A stretch of 64,000 nt of DNA from CAWANF01 sp963783355 (GTDB lineage: Bacteria; Bacteroidota; Rhodothermia; Balneolales; DATFMH01), in assembly GCA_963783355.1 (NCBI GenBank), contig CAWANF010000005.1, positions 248,001 to 312,000 on the forward strand, read 5' to 3'. Within the stretch, counting starts at the first letter, position 1. Each line of letters opens with the position of its first letter. Below, piece after piece: positions 54,900 through 64,000 of this stretch. The notes below the pieces were generated by a model. That model was given only the letters and a program-made list of their open reading frames with translations, had not been told where the DNA came from and did not search any database. Position numbers and translations under genes: made by a program.

Positions 54900-55382
54900 A
54901 AATACTATATTTCTGCGATTGGTCCGATGCTGAAGTTCACAAAAACTTTTTACTACCAGACAGAAACAGGTTTTGACACTAAAACCTTGTTTAGCATGGA
55001 CGAATCATTCACGACTGATTTTATTGTTATATACTCAACTCGGGCAAAAAGTACAATATAAAATATGAAAATAAAATCTTTGGCTCCCCCCACCTGGAAA
55101 GGTGAGGCAATTGGTTTATGATCAGCAAGAAATATCACTTAAAAGAAAATCCTCATTACTCATAATCTTCCAAATCTTTTATATTCAGGAAAACATTAGA
55201 TTATTTATAGTTCTCAGTTGGCAGTAAACAGTTATCAGTACCTGTTTATCTGAGAAAAAAGCATCTGAACATCAATAACTGTTCTCTGGTTACTGTTAAC
55301 TGATCACTGTATATGTCGTGTCCCCTCGATAAACAGGAGGGTAAAAATCATTAAAATTGCAAATCTATATTAAGAGAATATC
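54900..55382. other. 483-base divergent gap with low-complexity repeats and one motif site
   Basis: An inverted pair of CAGTTATCAGT/ACTGTTAACTG-type phrases lies at about 55207-55240 and 55275-55310. A degenerate AGTGTCA (54974-54980, minus) faces the glycosidase gene. The site GTCGTGTCC (55315-55323) faces the epimerase gene. No gene seen. Confidence 0.55.
55315..55323 (+). promoter_or_regulatory. GTCGTGTCC motif variant upstream of the TIM-barrel/lut genes
   Basis: Eight of nine bases match, on the same strand as the gene that starts at 55383, about 60 bases upstream. Confidence 0.4.
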
Positions 55383-56201
55383 ATGAGTACCTTGGAATTA
55401 GGAATCGCCAGCGATGAAATATCATCTGACTTCAATGAAGCCGTTCAATACGGTTTAAAATGGGGAATCAAAAAGTATGAAATACGGGTCCTCAAAAGCG
55501 GACGCATACCCGAAGTAGACGAACAAGAAATTGAAGAAGTATTAAAAACGATTAACAAACATGCTTTAACTATTACCGCCGTTTCTCCCGGACTTTTCAA
55601 ATTGCCGGTATCCGATCCCGGTATTGATCATGAACTGGAAGTATTGCTGCCAAAAACGATTGAATTTGCAAAACGGGTAAACAGCAATATGATAATCGTG
55701 TTCGGATTCAAAAGTGATGGCACTGATATCGAAGCTCAACGTACCAAAGGGGTCGAGATCATGAAAAGAGCAGCTAAAATCGTTGAAAAAGAAAACATGA
55801 TGATCGCTATTGAGAATGAACCCGGTTTTGTTTGTGACACAGGAACAAACACCGCAAAATTTATTGAACGTGTCGGACATCCGCTAGTACGTTCCAACTG
55901 GGATCCATGCAATTCCTACGGAGCAGACGAACAGGTTTATCCCGATGGTTATCAGGCCATAAAAAAATATATCGTCAATGTGCATGCCAAAGACACCAAG
56001 CTGGGCGGACTTGTTAAATGCCTGCCGCTCGGCGAAGGAATCATCGACTGGCCCGGACAAATTGAAGCCCTTTTGAATGATCAGGTTGTAAAGCATATTA
56101 CAATCGAAACGCATTGTCTGCCCCTGGTTGAACAATCCGAAAAAAATGTTCATTATCTTAAGCAGTTACTTGCTAAACTCGGTGCTGAAAATTACGTTTA
56201 A
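55383..56201 (+). CDS. TIM-barrel sugar phosphate isomerase/epimerase
   Basis: 272 residues of the xylose-isomerase-like AP-endonuclease-2 fold. Metal-site blocks are MIIVFGFKS, MIAIENEPGFVCDTG, RSNWDPCNSYG, VNVHAKDT and ITIETHC. It starts at ATG 55383 and is followed 51 bases later by lutC. The link with L-lactate genes suggests a role in rhamnose or related sugar conversion, for example mutarotation or epimerisation, but the family is too broad to say more. Confidence 0.78.
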   Translation: MSTLELGIASDEISSDFNEAVQYGLKWGIKKYEIRVLKSGRIPEVDEQEIEEVLKTINKHALTITAVSPGLFKLPVSDPGIDHELEVLLPKTIEFAKRVNSNMIIVFGFKSDGTDIEAQRTKGVEIMKRAAKIVEKENMMIAIENEPGFVCDTGTNTAKFIERVGHPLVRSNWDPCNSYGADEQVYPDGYQAIKKYIVNVHAKDTKLGGLVKCLPLGEGIIDWPGQIEALLNDQVVKHITIETHCLPLVEQSEKNVHYLKQLLAKLGAENYV

Positions 56202-56252
56202 ATTAATTGGCTAAAGAATACTCATCCTGAACCAAACATTTATAAACACATT

Positions 56253-56789
56253 TTGCCTGAATCAGATTCTTTAATTGCGACCTTTACCGAAAATGCCCAA
56301 ATAGCCGGCGCAACGGTAAGAACGATAGAACCTACTACTGAAGCTTTATCAGATACACTGGATGAACTGACAAATGGATTTGATGAGATTCTCTGTATTA
56401 CTCCCTCTTCAATACCAGAGAACCTTTTTAGTCGTTTTCTCAAAAATCCAAAAGTCATTAATTCACCTGATAAAATTCAGCTATCGGAATCGAAAATCGG
56501 CATAACTGATGTCTTTGCGGGCATCGCAAGAACCGGTTCTGTTTGCCTGGAACTGACGGACAGTTTCAGTAATCATGCAAGTTTGCTATCTACCACACAT
56601 GTTGCTGTTATAGAAGCAAATAAAATCGTCGGACGACCCAGGGATATTTTTAAAGAAGGTTTGGTTCTGAACAATGGCACTCCCCGTGATTTTGTCATTA
56701 TCACGGGGCCGAGTGCCACAGCTGATATGGGAAAATTGGTACGCGGTGCACATGGTCCGGAAAAACTTCATATAATCATTCTTAAATAA
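56253..56789 (+). CDS. lutC: LutC-like LUD-domain protein
   Basis: 178 residues from TTG 56253. The frame is open back to 56202, so a slightly longer start is possible. The LUD domain blocks are seen: IGITDVFAGIARTGSVCLEL and HVAVIEANKIV, and IITGPSATADMGKLVRGAHGPEKLHIIIL at the end. LutC is one of three proteins that oxidise L-lactate to pyruvate. Its stop TAATG overlaps the start of the LutB-LutA gene by one base, so they are translated together. Confidence 0.88.
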   Translation: MPESDSLIATFTENAQIAGATVRTIEPTTEALSDTLDELTNGFDEILCITPSSIPENLFSRFLKNPKVINSPDKIQLSESKIGITDVFAGIARTGSVCLELTDSFSNHASLLSTTHVAVIEANKIVGRPRDIFKEGLVLNNGTPRDFVIITGPSATADMGKLVRGAHGPEKLHIIILK

Positions 56790-59062
56790 TGGATATTTCT
56801 ACTACAGCTACGGATTGGAAACCAAGGGATCTGGCTGATAAAAGCGATAAAAAAACGCTAAAAAAGGCCATCAGAATGGCACTTGAACTGGAAAACGACG
56901 CTGTTCGAAGAAATACCGGAACATTCAATGCCAACCGGTACAAAACCGTCTCCGGAATTGAGGATTATGAAGAGCTAAAGCAAAGGGCACGAACGATTAA
57001 GGAAGAAGCGATTGAACATCTTCCCGAATTGTTAAAACAATTAGAACAGAATATTAATAAAAGAGGCGGGCATTTCTACCTCGCTAAAGATGCGGAAGAC
57101 GCCGATCACTACATCAACAAAATATGCCAGGAACATTCGGTTCGATCGGTTGTAAAAAGCAAGTCGATCACTTCTGAAGAGATTAAACTAAATCATACGC
57201 TGGAGGGCTCGGGAATTGAAGTGGTAGAAACGGATCTGGCTGAGTTTATCCTTCAGTATGCCGATGAACAACCTTCCCATATTGTTGCCCCGGCGATTCA
57301 TTATACCCGCGAACGGATTTCAGAATTATTCCGCCGCGTCTTCAAAACCGATGAAAAACTGGAGACGGGTGAGGAACTCACCGCTTTTGCCCGCAAAAAG
57401 TTACGGGAAAAATTCCTTAAGGCCGATGCCGGAATTACAGGGGCCAATTTCCTGGCTGCCGATACCGGCACGCTGACTTTGGTTGAAAGTGAAGCCAATA
57501 TCCGGATGGTCACAACCCTTCCGGCACTTCATATTGCTGTCGCCGGTGTGGAAAAAGTGGTTCCCCGATTCCAGGATTTGGCCGTTTTTATCGAGTTGCT
57601 GGCAGCAAGCGGAACCGGACAGCCCCTGACTTCCTATACCCATTTCATAAATCCTCCGCTGAAAGTACCCGTGATTCCTTTTAACGATCGGGAAGTGGAG
57701 GACCGTGAATTTCATTTGGTTTTGATCGACAACGGGCGATTCAATATGAGGGAAGATCCCGTTTTGAAGGAGGCCTTGTATTGCATCCGCTGCAGTGCCT
57801 GCATGAATTCCTGTGCAAATTTCCAAACCGTTGGCGGACATGCCTTCGGGGGAGAATGTTATACCGGTGGAATTGGTGGTGCCTGGCACGCCGGAACCGA
57901 CAGGCTTGAAAAAGCGCGTTTCAGTGAATTGTGCTCGGGCTGCTCACGATGTGTACCGCAGTGTCCGGTTAAAATTGATATACCCTGGCTGAACGAAGTG
58001 TTACGTCATCGCCTGAATCAACAAAATGGGGAATCGGGTCCGGTACCCTATATTTTTAAAGGTTTTATTCCAACAGTAAAGGGTGACAAAAAAGCTTCAC
58101 TGCAGAAACAGTTTTTTGGCAATTATTTCTGGTTTGCCACCAAAGGCAGTAAGTGGTCAGGATTAACCAACGGTATGAACCGGAATGGCTTATTCCGTTC
58201 TATGCTGGAGAAATATGCCGGTGTCGATCAGCGGCGAAATCTGCCCGAATTTACCGACAAACCGTTAACGAAATATCGTAACGAAATAACGAGCTATCCT
58301 GTTGGCACTCAATTCAATATTTCTAAAAAGGCTGTACTGTTTGCCGATCCATACACCAATTTCGGACATCCGAAGAATGGGATTGCCGTGCTGAAGATTT
58401 TCAGAAAACTCGGACTGGATATCGAATTAAGCGATTGCATTTCGGAAGGACGCGCGGCCCTGTCGCAGGGAATGATTCCGACGGCAAAAAAAGAAGCCTG
58501 GGAAACCTCTAAATACCTGAAGCAATATATTGACCAGGGTCGGGATATCATCGTAATCGAACCCAGTGTTCTTGCATTGTTCCGATCGGATTATCGTCAC
58601 TTAATCGACGATATGGAGTTATTCGGACAGCTTCAAAAAAACAGCTACGAGCCATTGGAATATCTGCTCAAAATCCTGGAAGAATCCGGTATCGAGCCTT
58701 CCGATGTTTTCCACGCACCAGCCGATCCAATAAAAATGCAGGTTTTCTATCACAGCCATTGTCAGCAAAAAACCACGAAATCCGATAAAGCAACAAGAGA
58801 GCTGCTCATAAAACTTGGTTTTGATCTGAGAGAATCGAATGTTGAATGCTGTGGCATGGCCGGGAGTTTCGGTTATAAATCGGACTATTACGATATCAGC
58901 GAGAATCTTGGAAAACAACTGATTCACCAGATAGATGAAGGTCAATCCAATGATAATCTAACCGTTTTGGCCAGCGGTACCTCCTGCACGGATCAGATCC
59001 AGTCGTTCAGTAATTATAAAGTCATTCATCCTGTTGTTTTCCTGGCCGATTTGTTAGAATAA
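56789..59062 (+). CDS. lutB: Fused LutB-LutA iron-sulfur L-lactate oxidase subunit
   Basis: 757 residues. Residues 1-310 carry the LUD-like part (RRNTGTFNANRY, GANFLAADTGTLTLVESEANIRM). Then come two 4Fe-4S clusters: C332, C335, C338, C342 and C382, C385, C388, C392. From about 510 to the end is a CCG-domain part as in LutA/GlcF: a first copy reading CISEGRAALSQG (only one Cys left where CCG is usual) and a second with intact CC at 687-688 in VECCGMAGSFGY plus H and C in YHSHCQQ and GTSCTDQ. So LutB and LutA are fused. The protein would pass electrons from L-lactate to a quinone. It follows lutC and precedes the second SSS gene. Confidence 0.88.
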   Translation: MDISTTATDWKPRDLADKSDKKTLKKAIRMALELENDAVRRNTGTFNANRYKTVSGIEDYEELKQRARTIKEEAIEHLPELLKQLEQNINKRGGHFYLAKDAEDADHYINKICQEHSVRSVVKSKSITSEEIKLNHTLEGSGIEVVETDLAEFILQYADEQPSHIVAPAIHYTRERISELFRRVFKTDEKLETGEELTAFARKKLREKFLKADAGITGANFLAADTGTLTLVESEANIRMVTTLPALHIAVAGVEKVVPRFQDLAVFIELLAASGTGQPLTSYTHFINPPLKVPVIPFNDREVEDREFHLVLIDNGRFNMREDPVLKEALYCIRCSACMNSCANFQTVGGHAFGGECYTGGIGGAWHAGTDRLEKARFSELCSGCSRCVPQCPVKIDIPWLNEVLRHRLNQQNGESGPVPYIFKGFIPTVKGDKKASLQKQFFGNYFWFATKGSKWSGLTNGMNRNGLFRSMLEKYAGVDQRRNLPEFTDKPLTKYRNEITSYPVGTQFNISKKAVLFADPYTNFGHPKNGIAVLKIFRKLGLDIELSDCISEGRAALSQGMIPTAKKEAWETSKYLKQYIDQGRDIIVIEPSVLALFRSDYRHLIDDMELFGQLQKNSYEPLEYLLKILEESGIEPSDVFHAPADPIKMQVFYHSHCQQKTTKSDKATRELLIKLGFDLRESNVECCGMAGSFGYKSDYYDISENLGKQLIHQIDEGQSNDNLTVLASGTSCTDQIQSFSNYKVIHPVVFLADLLE

Positions 59063-59428
59063 CCGCGCTAATCCCATTCAAACGGACAATAATGCCATTT
59101 GCTGAATTTATTCCGAATAGAATGTGTATTTTAATGGAGAAAAGCTTAAAATATTATACAAATATTTTGTATTTAGAGTATCTCTTGAAGATAGTCGTGT
59201 CAGACAGATAACCTTTGAGAATTGCTGCGTGTCATAATTAGGCATTCTTTATTTAGGGGAATGTATATACATTTTACGTAACACTGTTAATAAGTAGGAC
59301 TGAGTGAAATTTCACCTTTCAATTTTATCTATCAATAAAACATATTTTATTAACTGGAAAGCGCTTCCTCTGCGTGTAAGTGGTTGCTGTCGAGTAATAT
59401 TAACTAACAAATGATTGGATTTTAAATT
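59063..59428. other. 366-base gap with two motif copies
   Basis: Upstream of the SSS symporter. GTCGTGTCA at 59194-59202 and CGTGTCA at 59228-59234 lie 33 bases apart, both on plus. No gene is seen. Confidence 0.6.
59194..59202 (+). promoter_or_regulatory. GTCGTGTCA motif upstream of SSS symporter
   Basis: Exact nine-base match, about 230 bases before ATG 59429. A core copy (CGTGTCA) follows 33 bases later at 59228-59234, roughly three helical turns away. Confidence 0.5.
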
Positions 59429-61384
59429 ATGGGCAAACTATACCTCGCCGATTACATCGTCGTGATTTTCTATTTTATTTTGATGCTTGCGATTGGGGTT
59501 TACCTTTCAAGACGTCAGGGAAGTGCAAACGATTATTTTGCAGGCGGCAACAAAATTCCCTGGTGGATCTCCGGTGTATCATTATATATGACCAATTTCA
59601 GTGCCTGGATTTTTTCCGGAGCCGCCGGTTTTATTTACAGTTCCGGATATTTTGCACTTATCTATTTAAGTATCTCCGGTTTATCATTTTATGTCGGTTC
59701 ACAGATAACAGCGGCGCTTTGGCGTCGAAGCCGGGTAATGTCGCCTGTGGAATACACCAATACACGATTCAATAACCCGACACAGGTCTTGCTGGGTATT
59801 TCCATCGCCACCGTTTTCATCTTATCCGGCGGTGTGCAAATCGCCGCTATCGCCAAATTACTGGCCCCTCCAATGGGACTCAGTATCGCAACGATTATTA
59901 TCGCGGTTGGTATCATCGTGTTATTATATACCTATTCCGGCGGGCTCTGGGCTGTTGGTATCACTGATTTCGTTCAGTTTGTGATTCTTATTGCCATCTC
60001 GATTGTGGTATTGCCTTTGAGTATTAAACTTGGCGGTGGATTGGATCACTTGTTTTCTTCACTGCCTCCTTTAACATTCCATCACATGTATCTGGGACAG
60101 GAATATGATGGAAATTATCTCGTAGGTATTTTTATCGTCACTGCTGTAGGTATTGCGGCCGGCGGCGCTCAGCGTTTCTTCTGCGTAGTCAATGAAAAAG
60201 ACGCAAAAAAAGTTGGCAAGTTATCTGCTGTGCTGTTTTTAAGTTTTCCATTCATTTTTGGAATCCCGCCATTGGTCGCCCGGGTTGTCTGGCCGGATCT
60301 TTCCGTTGTGCCTTTCTTCCAGCATGTGTATCAGCCTCGCGATCTCGTATTTCTGGCAGTAATTTTTAAAGTACTTCCACAGGGATTGGTCGGGATGTTT
60401 TTCGCCGCCCTTCTGGCCGCAACGATGAGTGCGTTGAGTTCGGTTTACAACCTTGTTTCCGCCATCTTTGCGCGTGATATCTTTAAAGATACATTTAAAC
60501 CAGATGCTACGGACAAGCAGGTTTACTTCGCCGGGAAAATTACGACGCTGCTGTTAGGTTTCCTCGTAATTTCTCTGGGATTAGGATTTGCCTATAGTAA
60601 AATGGGTATCTTCAATCTGATGATTCTTTTCTTCACTTTGTTGAACATTCCTATCAACATCCCGATAGCCGCCGGCCTGCTCTACAAAAAGATTCCACGA
60701 TGGGGAGCCTTCGTTTCCATCCTCTGGGGATTTTATGCCGGGCTTGTCATCAAATTCCTGCTTGGCTGGACATTCGGACCCCAGATTTATTATATCACGG
60801 TAGCAACCGTTGCGATTCTGTTTGCAGCCAATTATCTGGGCGAACTTTACAAAACGAACAAGACCAAACTGGTTGCTTTGACTGCCTTTGCATCTATTTT
60901 GATTTTCCTGGGCTGGTATTTACCAAGCATGTCGTATTTAAACAACACACAAACAGTCATTCTAGCCGTATTATCATTAATCCTGGGCTCAACAACTTAT
61001 TTTGGTTCCATCCTGTTCGCAAAAGACACCGAAAAAGACAAACAGCAGATTGCCGAATTCTTCAAGCGGCTTGAAACACCGGTTGATGTGGTCAAAGAAG
61101 TCTACGCGACCGGACTGGGTAAAGAAAGTTCAACTTTCCCACTGGTTGGTTCGGTTACCATGCTAATTGGAGCACTCGTATTGATGATCTTCATCGCTCC
61201 AATAAAGAATACCTACGATATGACTTTCATTGCATTGAGCAGTATCCTGATCATTTTTGGTGGATCCATGTTTTATTTCGGAAAACGTTCCGAAACCAAG
61301 TCGATGGAGAAGATCAAAGCGGAACTCAAAGCCCGCGGACTCGATATCCCCGAGGAATATATAGAAGTGAGTCCTGAGTCTTGA
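59429..61384 (+). CDS. Sodium:solute symporter (SSS family), long form
   Basis: 651 residues with about 14-15 helices. The N-terminus has the symporter helix YIVVIFYFILMLAIGVYLSRRQ followed by NDYFAGGNKIPWWISGVSLYMTNFSAWIF. SVYNLVSAIFARDIFK is the usual loop before helix 9. The C-terminal 90 residues hold extra helices and a soluble stretch that the other SSS protein lacks. It co-transports a solute with sodium, likely L-lactate or a sugar, given its place next to the lut genes. A terminator follows. Confidence 0.88.
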   Translation: MGKLYLADYIVVIFYFILMLAIGVYLSRRQGSANDYFAGGNKIPWWISGVSLYMTNFSAWIFSGAAGFIYSSGYFALIYLSISGLSFYVGSQITAALWRRSRVMSPVEYTNTRFNNPTQVLLGISIATVFILSGGVQIAAIAKLLAPPMGLSIATIIIAVGIIVLLYTYSGGLWAVGITDFVQFVILIAISIVVLPLSIKLGGGLDHLFSSLPPLTFHHMYLGQEYDGNYLVGIFIVTAVGIAAGGAQRFFCVVNEKDAKKVGKLSAVLFLSFPFIFGIPPLVARVVWPDLSVVPFFQHVYQPRDLVFLAVIFKVLPQGLVGMFFAALLAATMSALSSVYNLVSAIFARDIFKDTFKPDATDKQVYFAGKITTLLLGFLVISLGLGFAYSKMGIFNLMILFFTLLNIPINIPIAAGLLYKKIPRWGAFVSILWGFYAGLVIKFLLGWTFGPQIYYITVATVAILFAANYLGELYKTNKTKLVALTAFASILIFLGWYLPSMSYLNNTQTVILAVLSLILGSTTYFGSILFAKDTEKDKQQIAEFFKRLETPVDVVKEVYATGLGKESSTFPLVGSVTMLIGALVLMIFIAPIKNTYDMTFIALSSILIIFGGSMFYFGKRSETKSMEKIKAELKARGLDIPEEYIEVSPES

Positions 61385-61413
61385 GTAATGAGATTTTAGA
61401 AGAGAGAAAATAG

Positions 61414-61453
61414 AAATCAGGAGACAGAATGCATAAACTGTCTCCTGATTTTA
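61414..61453 (+). terminator. Rho-independent terminator after SSS symporter
   Basis: AAATCAGGAGACAG and CTGTCTCCTGATTT form a perfect 14-bp stem around a 10-base loop, ending in TTTT, 30 bases after the stop. Confidence 0.9.
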
Positions 61454-61546
61454 AAGACCGCAGCCCTCTGAATACGTATTCACAAACGCTGATCTAGTTT
61501 ATCTGACTGCATCTTTTTATTACTTATCATAGACTTACGAGGATTT

Positions 61547-64000
61547 ATGAATACCAAAAATAATCAGTCGTTTCTAAGTCGTTGTTTTCCAATACTTTTC
61601 TTGCTTTTTTATTTCATTCCTAAAACGACCCATGCTCAGTCAAAAAAGGTAGATTTCCAATACGCTCCGGCGCACTGGATGAGCTGTATCGGTTTTCCCG
61701 ACGACTGGCAGAAAACCCTCGTTAATCAGGATGGCGCTCTTTGCTACAATTTCGGTCCGGGCCCATATGCCACTCCGCTGACCACCGTTTCCATCGGTGT
61801 TAAAGGCCAAAATCTGAAGCGTACCGAGCAGTATTTACCGGACCCCAAAGTGCCTTTAGTAACCACAAAATCTTCCGGCACCAACATAACGGTCATAGAA
61901 CATGCTTTTGCCATCGTTGATAACTATTCAAAAGTAAATAATCATGCAAAAAAACCATATCCAGTAGTTCGGAAATACGGATTGGAAAATGTGATGGACT
62001 GGTCTGATGTCCCGTCAAATATCGATCCCGCTTTCCGGGATGTAGCCTGGGGCACTAACAGACCGATAAAATATTTGATCCGGGTCCCAAAAAACAGCCG
62101 CAAACAGATCTTCCTGGGATTTTCAGATTCACGATATGGCCAGCCCGGATTACGAATGCTGAATATTTACGTGGAAGGAACGTCCCATCGTATCATCGAC
62201 CCGGCGGCGAAAGGTAAAAATGTACCGCAGGTATTTACTTTTGACGCGAAAGACGTCAACGGCGACGGACAAATACAGGTTTTGATAAAAGCGGCTCCCA
62301 ACGGTAAAGATCCGAATACCTATATCAACGCGCTCTGGATGTTTCCGGAAGGAACAAAGATAAACCGGGATGATATCATCCATGGCAAAGAATCGCATAA
62401 AGCCGAACTCTATCTCAATTGCGGACACGAACCACAATTAGAATCTCGCAATCCGCGCAGAGACGCTATTTTAGCGTATTTCCATGGGGATGATTATTTG
62501 CCGGTCATCACAGTCCATTCTACCCAACATTTTACTTTCGATAAAACGACCGGTGTTCTTTCGTTCCGGAACAAGCCATTTCTGGTCTCACATCCTAAAG
62601 CAGAGTCCGGAATTAAAACGGATAAAGGCTGGCAGCTTATGCTTCCGAAGGGAACTAAAAAGGCAGAAGTTATGGTCATTCACGGGTATCAAATGCCGAA
62701 AGATATCACTCACATTCCCGATCTCGAACGGGCTGAAATAAAGGCAGCGTCATATTGGAAAAACACAAAAGCCATTCCTTTTAATCGCATAAAAGTCCCC
62801 GACAAAGGGATCCAGTATGTGCTGGACGCAAACATTCGTAACCTCTTTCAAATCCGGGAAAAAGTAGACGGACACCTGCAATTTCAACCGGGTCCGAGTG
62901 TTTACCGCGGCTTGTGGATTCATGATTCTGGCATGCTAAACGAAGGAGCATTGTTCCTCGGTGATACCGCTGCAGTCCGCAAGGACCTCGAAGGCCTGTT
63001 CCAATTCCAGAAACCCAATGGCCAAATCGAGGTTATGTCGCCGCACATCATGTACCGGGAAACGCCGGTGCTCATTTTCATGATGACCCATTATGCCACT
63101 ATCTCCGGTAATAAAGATTGGCTTGCCGCCCGCTGGAATCGTATAGAAAAAGCAGTCCAGTGGATCAAAAATGCACGGGACAAAACGTTATCCAATCCCA
63201 AATCCCTGTATTACGGCTTATTTCCGCCCGGATTTACCGATGGCGGACTCGCAGGTGTTACCGCAGAATACAGCAGCGTTTACTGGTCACTTATCAGTAT
63301 AAAAAATGCTATCAAAGCCGCACAATGGCTGGGTGAAAAACAGGATCAGAAAAAGTGGCAATCGTTGTACGACGCCATAATGGATTCATTCAAAAATGCG
63401 GCCAAACGGGATATGCGCAGAGATAAATTTGGGAACTGGTACCTGCCGGTCAAGGTTGGCGACAAGGACCCTAATATCATTCCACAACAGGCCCAATGGT
63501 CGGTTTGTGAAGCACAGTATTACGGACATGTTTTCCCGGTCGGTGATTCACTTATTACCGGTTCGCTGCGCATGCTCGACGATCACAGCGAAGAAGGTAT
63601 GACTACCACTGTCGGATGGATGGATCATGGCATCTGGGGCTGGTTCGGGGCCATCCGGGGAATGGCGAACGTCTGGGAAAAACGTTGTAAGAATGCAAAT
63701 AACATCATGTACGCCTTTGCAAATCACGCCTGTCCGCTGGGTACCTGGGTGGAAGAGCAGATGCCCAAAGACCGGGGTACACGAACCAGCGGCGACGTAT
63801 CCAATGCCAGTGGCAGCGCCCTGTTCATTTCCTTTTTACGAAGGCAACTCCTGTTAGAACGAGGTGATAATCTCGAATTGCTGCCTTGCCTGCCGGGTAA
63901 CTGGATACACAAAAATGCCGATTTGGAATTAAACGGACTTCCGACGGCCAAAGGAATCGTACATTTTAAGATGAATATCTCCGGCGACGGGAATCACGCA
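61547..64000 (+). CDS. Secreted six-hairpin glycosidase-like protein (open to the window edge)
   Basis: The frame from ATG 61547 stays open to base 64000 (818 codons), so the 3' end is outside. ACGAGG lies upstream of the ATG. A signal peptide ends near THAQ. Residues about 30-400 are beta-rich (FQYAPAHWMSCIGFPDDW, RDVAWGTNRPIKYLIRVP), and 420-790 form an (alpha/alpha)6-like region: GPSVYRGLWIHDSGMLNEGALF, MSPHIMYRETPVLIFMMTHYA, YYGLFPPGFTDGG, AEYSSVYWSLISIKNA, TTVGWMDHGIWGWFG and GTRTSGDVSNASGSALFISFLRRQ. The Asp/Glu in WIHDSG and VGWMDHG are candidate catalytic residues. It resembles rhamnosidase- or trehalase-clan enzymes, but the GH family is not assigned. Confidence 0.65.
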   Translation, partial: MNTKNNQSFLSRCFPILFLLFYFIPKTTHAQSKKVDFQYAPAHWMSCIGFPDDWQKTLVNQDGALCYNFGPGPYATPLTTVSIGVKGQNLKRTEQYLPDPKVPLVTTKSSGTNITVIEHAFAIVDNYSKVNNHAKKPYPVVRKYGLENVMDWSDVPSNIDPAFRDVAWGTNRPIKYLIRVPKNSRKQIFLGFSDSRYGQPGLRMLNIYVEGTSHRIIDPAAKGKNVPQVFTFDAKDVNGDGQIQVLIKAAPNGKDPNTYINALWMFPEGTKINRDDIIHGKESHKAELYLNCGHEPQLESRNPRRDAILAYFHGDDYLPVITVHSTQHFTFDKTTGVLSFRNKPFLVSHPKAESGIKTDKGWQLMLPKGTKKAEVMVIHGYQMPKDITHIPDLERAEIKAASYWKNTKAIPFNRIKVPDKGIQYVLDANIRNLFQIREKVDGHLQFQPGPSVYRGLWIHDSGMLNEGALFLGDTAAVRKDLEGLFQFQKPNGQIEVMSPHIMYRETPVLIFMMTHYATISGNKDWLAARWNRIEKAVQWIKNARDKTLSNPKSLYYGLFPPGFTDGGLAGVTAEYSSVYWSLISIKNAIKAAQWLGEKQDQKKWQSLYDAIMDSFKNAAKRDMRRDKFGNWYLPVKVGDKDPNIIPQQAQWSVCEAQYYGHVFPVGDSLITGSLRMLDDHSEEGMTTTVGWMDHGIWGWFGAIRGMANVWEKRCKNANNIMYAFANHACPLGTWVEEQMPKDRGTRTSGDVSNASGSALFISFLRRQLLLERGDNLELLPCLPGNWIHKNADLELNGLPTAKGIVHFKMNISGDGNHA

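Noticed and set aside
55200..55320. Possible CRISPR-like repeats (CAGTTATCAGT phrases)
   Set aside because: Only inverted, degenerate phrases with no regular spacers. It looks like a low-complexity intergenic repeat.
57401..57889. Minus-strand open frame opposite the LutB part
   Set aside because: The plus strand carries the intact iron-sulfur motifs.

Overview
This window looks like chromosomal DNA of a glycan-degrading bacterium of the FCB superphylum (Bacteroidota, Ignavibacteriota, Calditrichota, KSB1 or Marinimicrobia-like). The evidence is a TonB-dependent receptor with an N-terminal carboxypeptidase-regulatory-like domain, a large exported protein with a type IX secretion-like C-terminal sorting domain, a PorV/PorQ-type barrel, and many secreted six-hairpin glycosidases. 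I cannot place it to genus. TGA, TAA and TAG all act as stops.

Layout. 1-3.1 kb: AT-rich glycosyltransferase remnants and a beta-helix pectate-lyase-like protein. 3.1-9 kb: pyrR-pyrB, two HAD phosphatases, a PhyH dioxygenase, a ROK kinase and a SIS isomerase. 9-12.2 kb: a class V aminotransferase-like enzyme and a six-hairpin glycosidase. 12.4-19.2 kb: a minus-strand operon of TonB receptor, exported T9SS-type protein and PorV-like barrel. 20-27 kb: a plus-strand run with an unrecognised 760-residue protein, GH172, GH51, cupin and Gfo/Idh/MocA oxidoreductase. 27-34.3 kb: minus-strand GH47 mannosidase, fucose-isomerase-like protein, GH88, SDR and rhaI. 34.6-40.9 kb: plus-strand rhaB, rhaEW, a ferritin-like protein and an aldose-epimerase-like protein. 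40.9-54.9 kb: a long minus-strand array ending in fucI, holding a sodium symporter, a lipoprotein, GH172, a TIM-barrel isomerase, a MetE-like methyltransferase, two six-hairpin glycosidases and a second PhyH. 55.4-64 kb: a TIM-barrel epimerase, lutC, a fused lutB-lutA, a second sodium symporter and a secreted glycosidase that runs off the edge.

How the parts fit. L-rhamnose can go through RhaI, RhaB and RhaEW to DHAP and L-lactate. The LutC/LutAB proteins can oxidise L-lactate to pyruvate. FucI and the FucI-like protein would handle L-fucose or a related aldose. GH51 (arabinofuranoside), GH88 (unsaturated uronyl), GH172 and GH47 suggest a plant-type heteropolysaccharide rich in rhamnose, arabinose and uronic acid. 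I recognised no sulfatase, which argues against ulvan or fucoidan. Two sodium symporters and the TonB receptor provide uptake.

Two features cut across the window. First, a short directional motif, consensus GTCGTGTCA, sits upstream of many of these sugar genes, always in the orientation of the downstream gene. No transcription regulator is visible nearby. Second, about ten single-base frameshifts break otherwise well-conserved genes (TonB receptor, fucI, rhaEW, aldose epimerase, GH172, a glycosidase). Their number and type suggest assembly indels at least as much as true gene decay.
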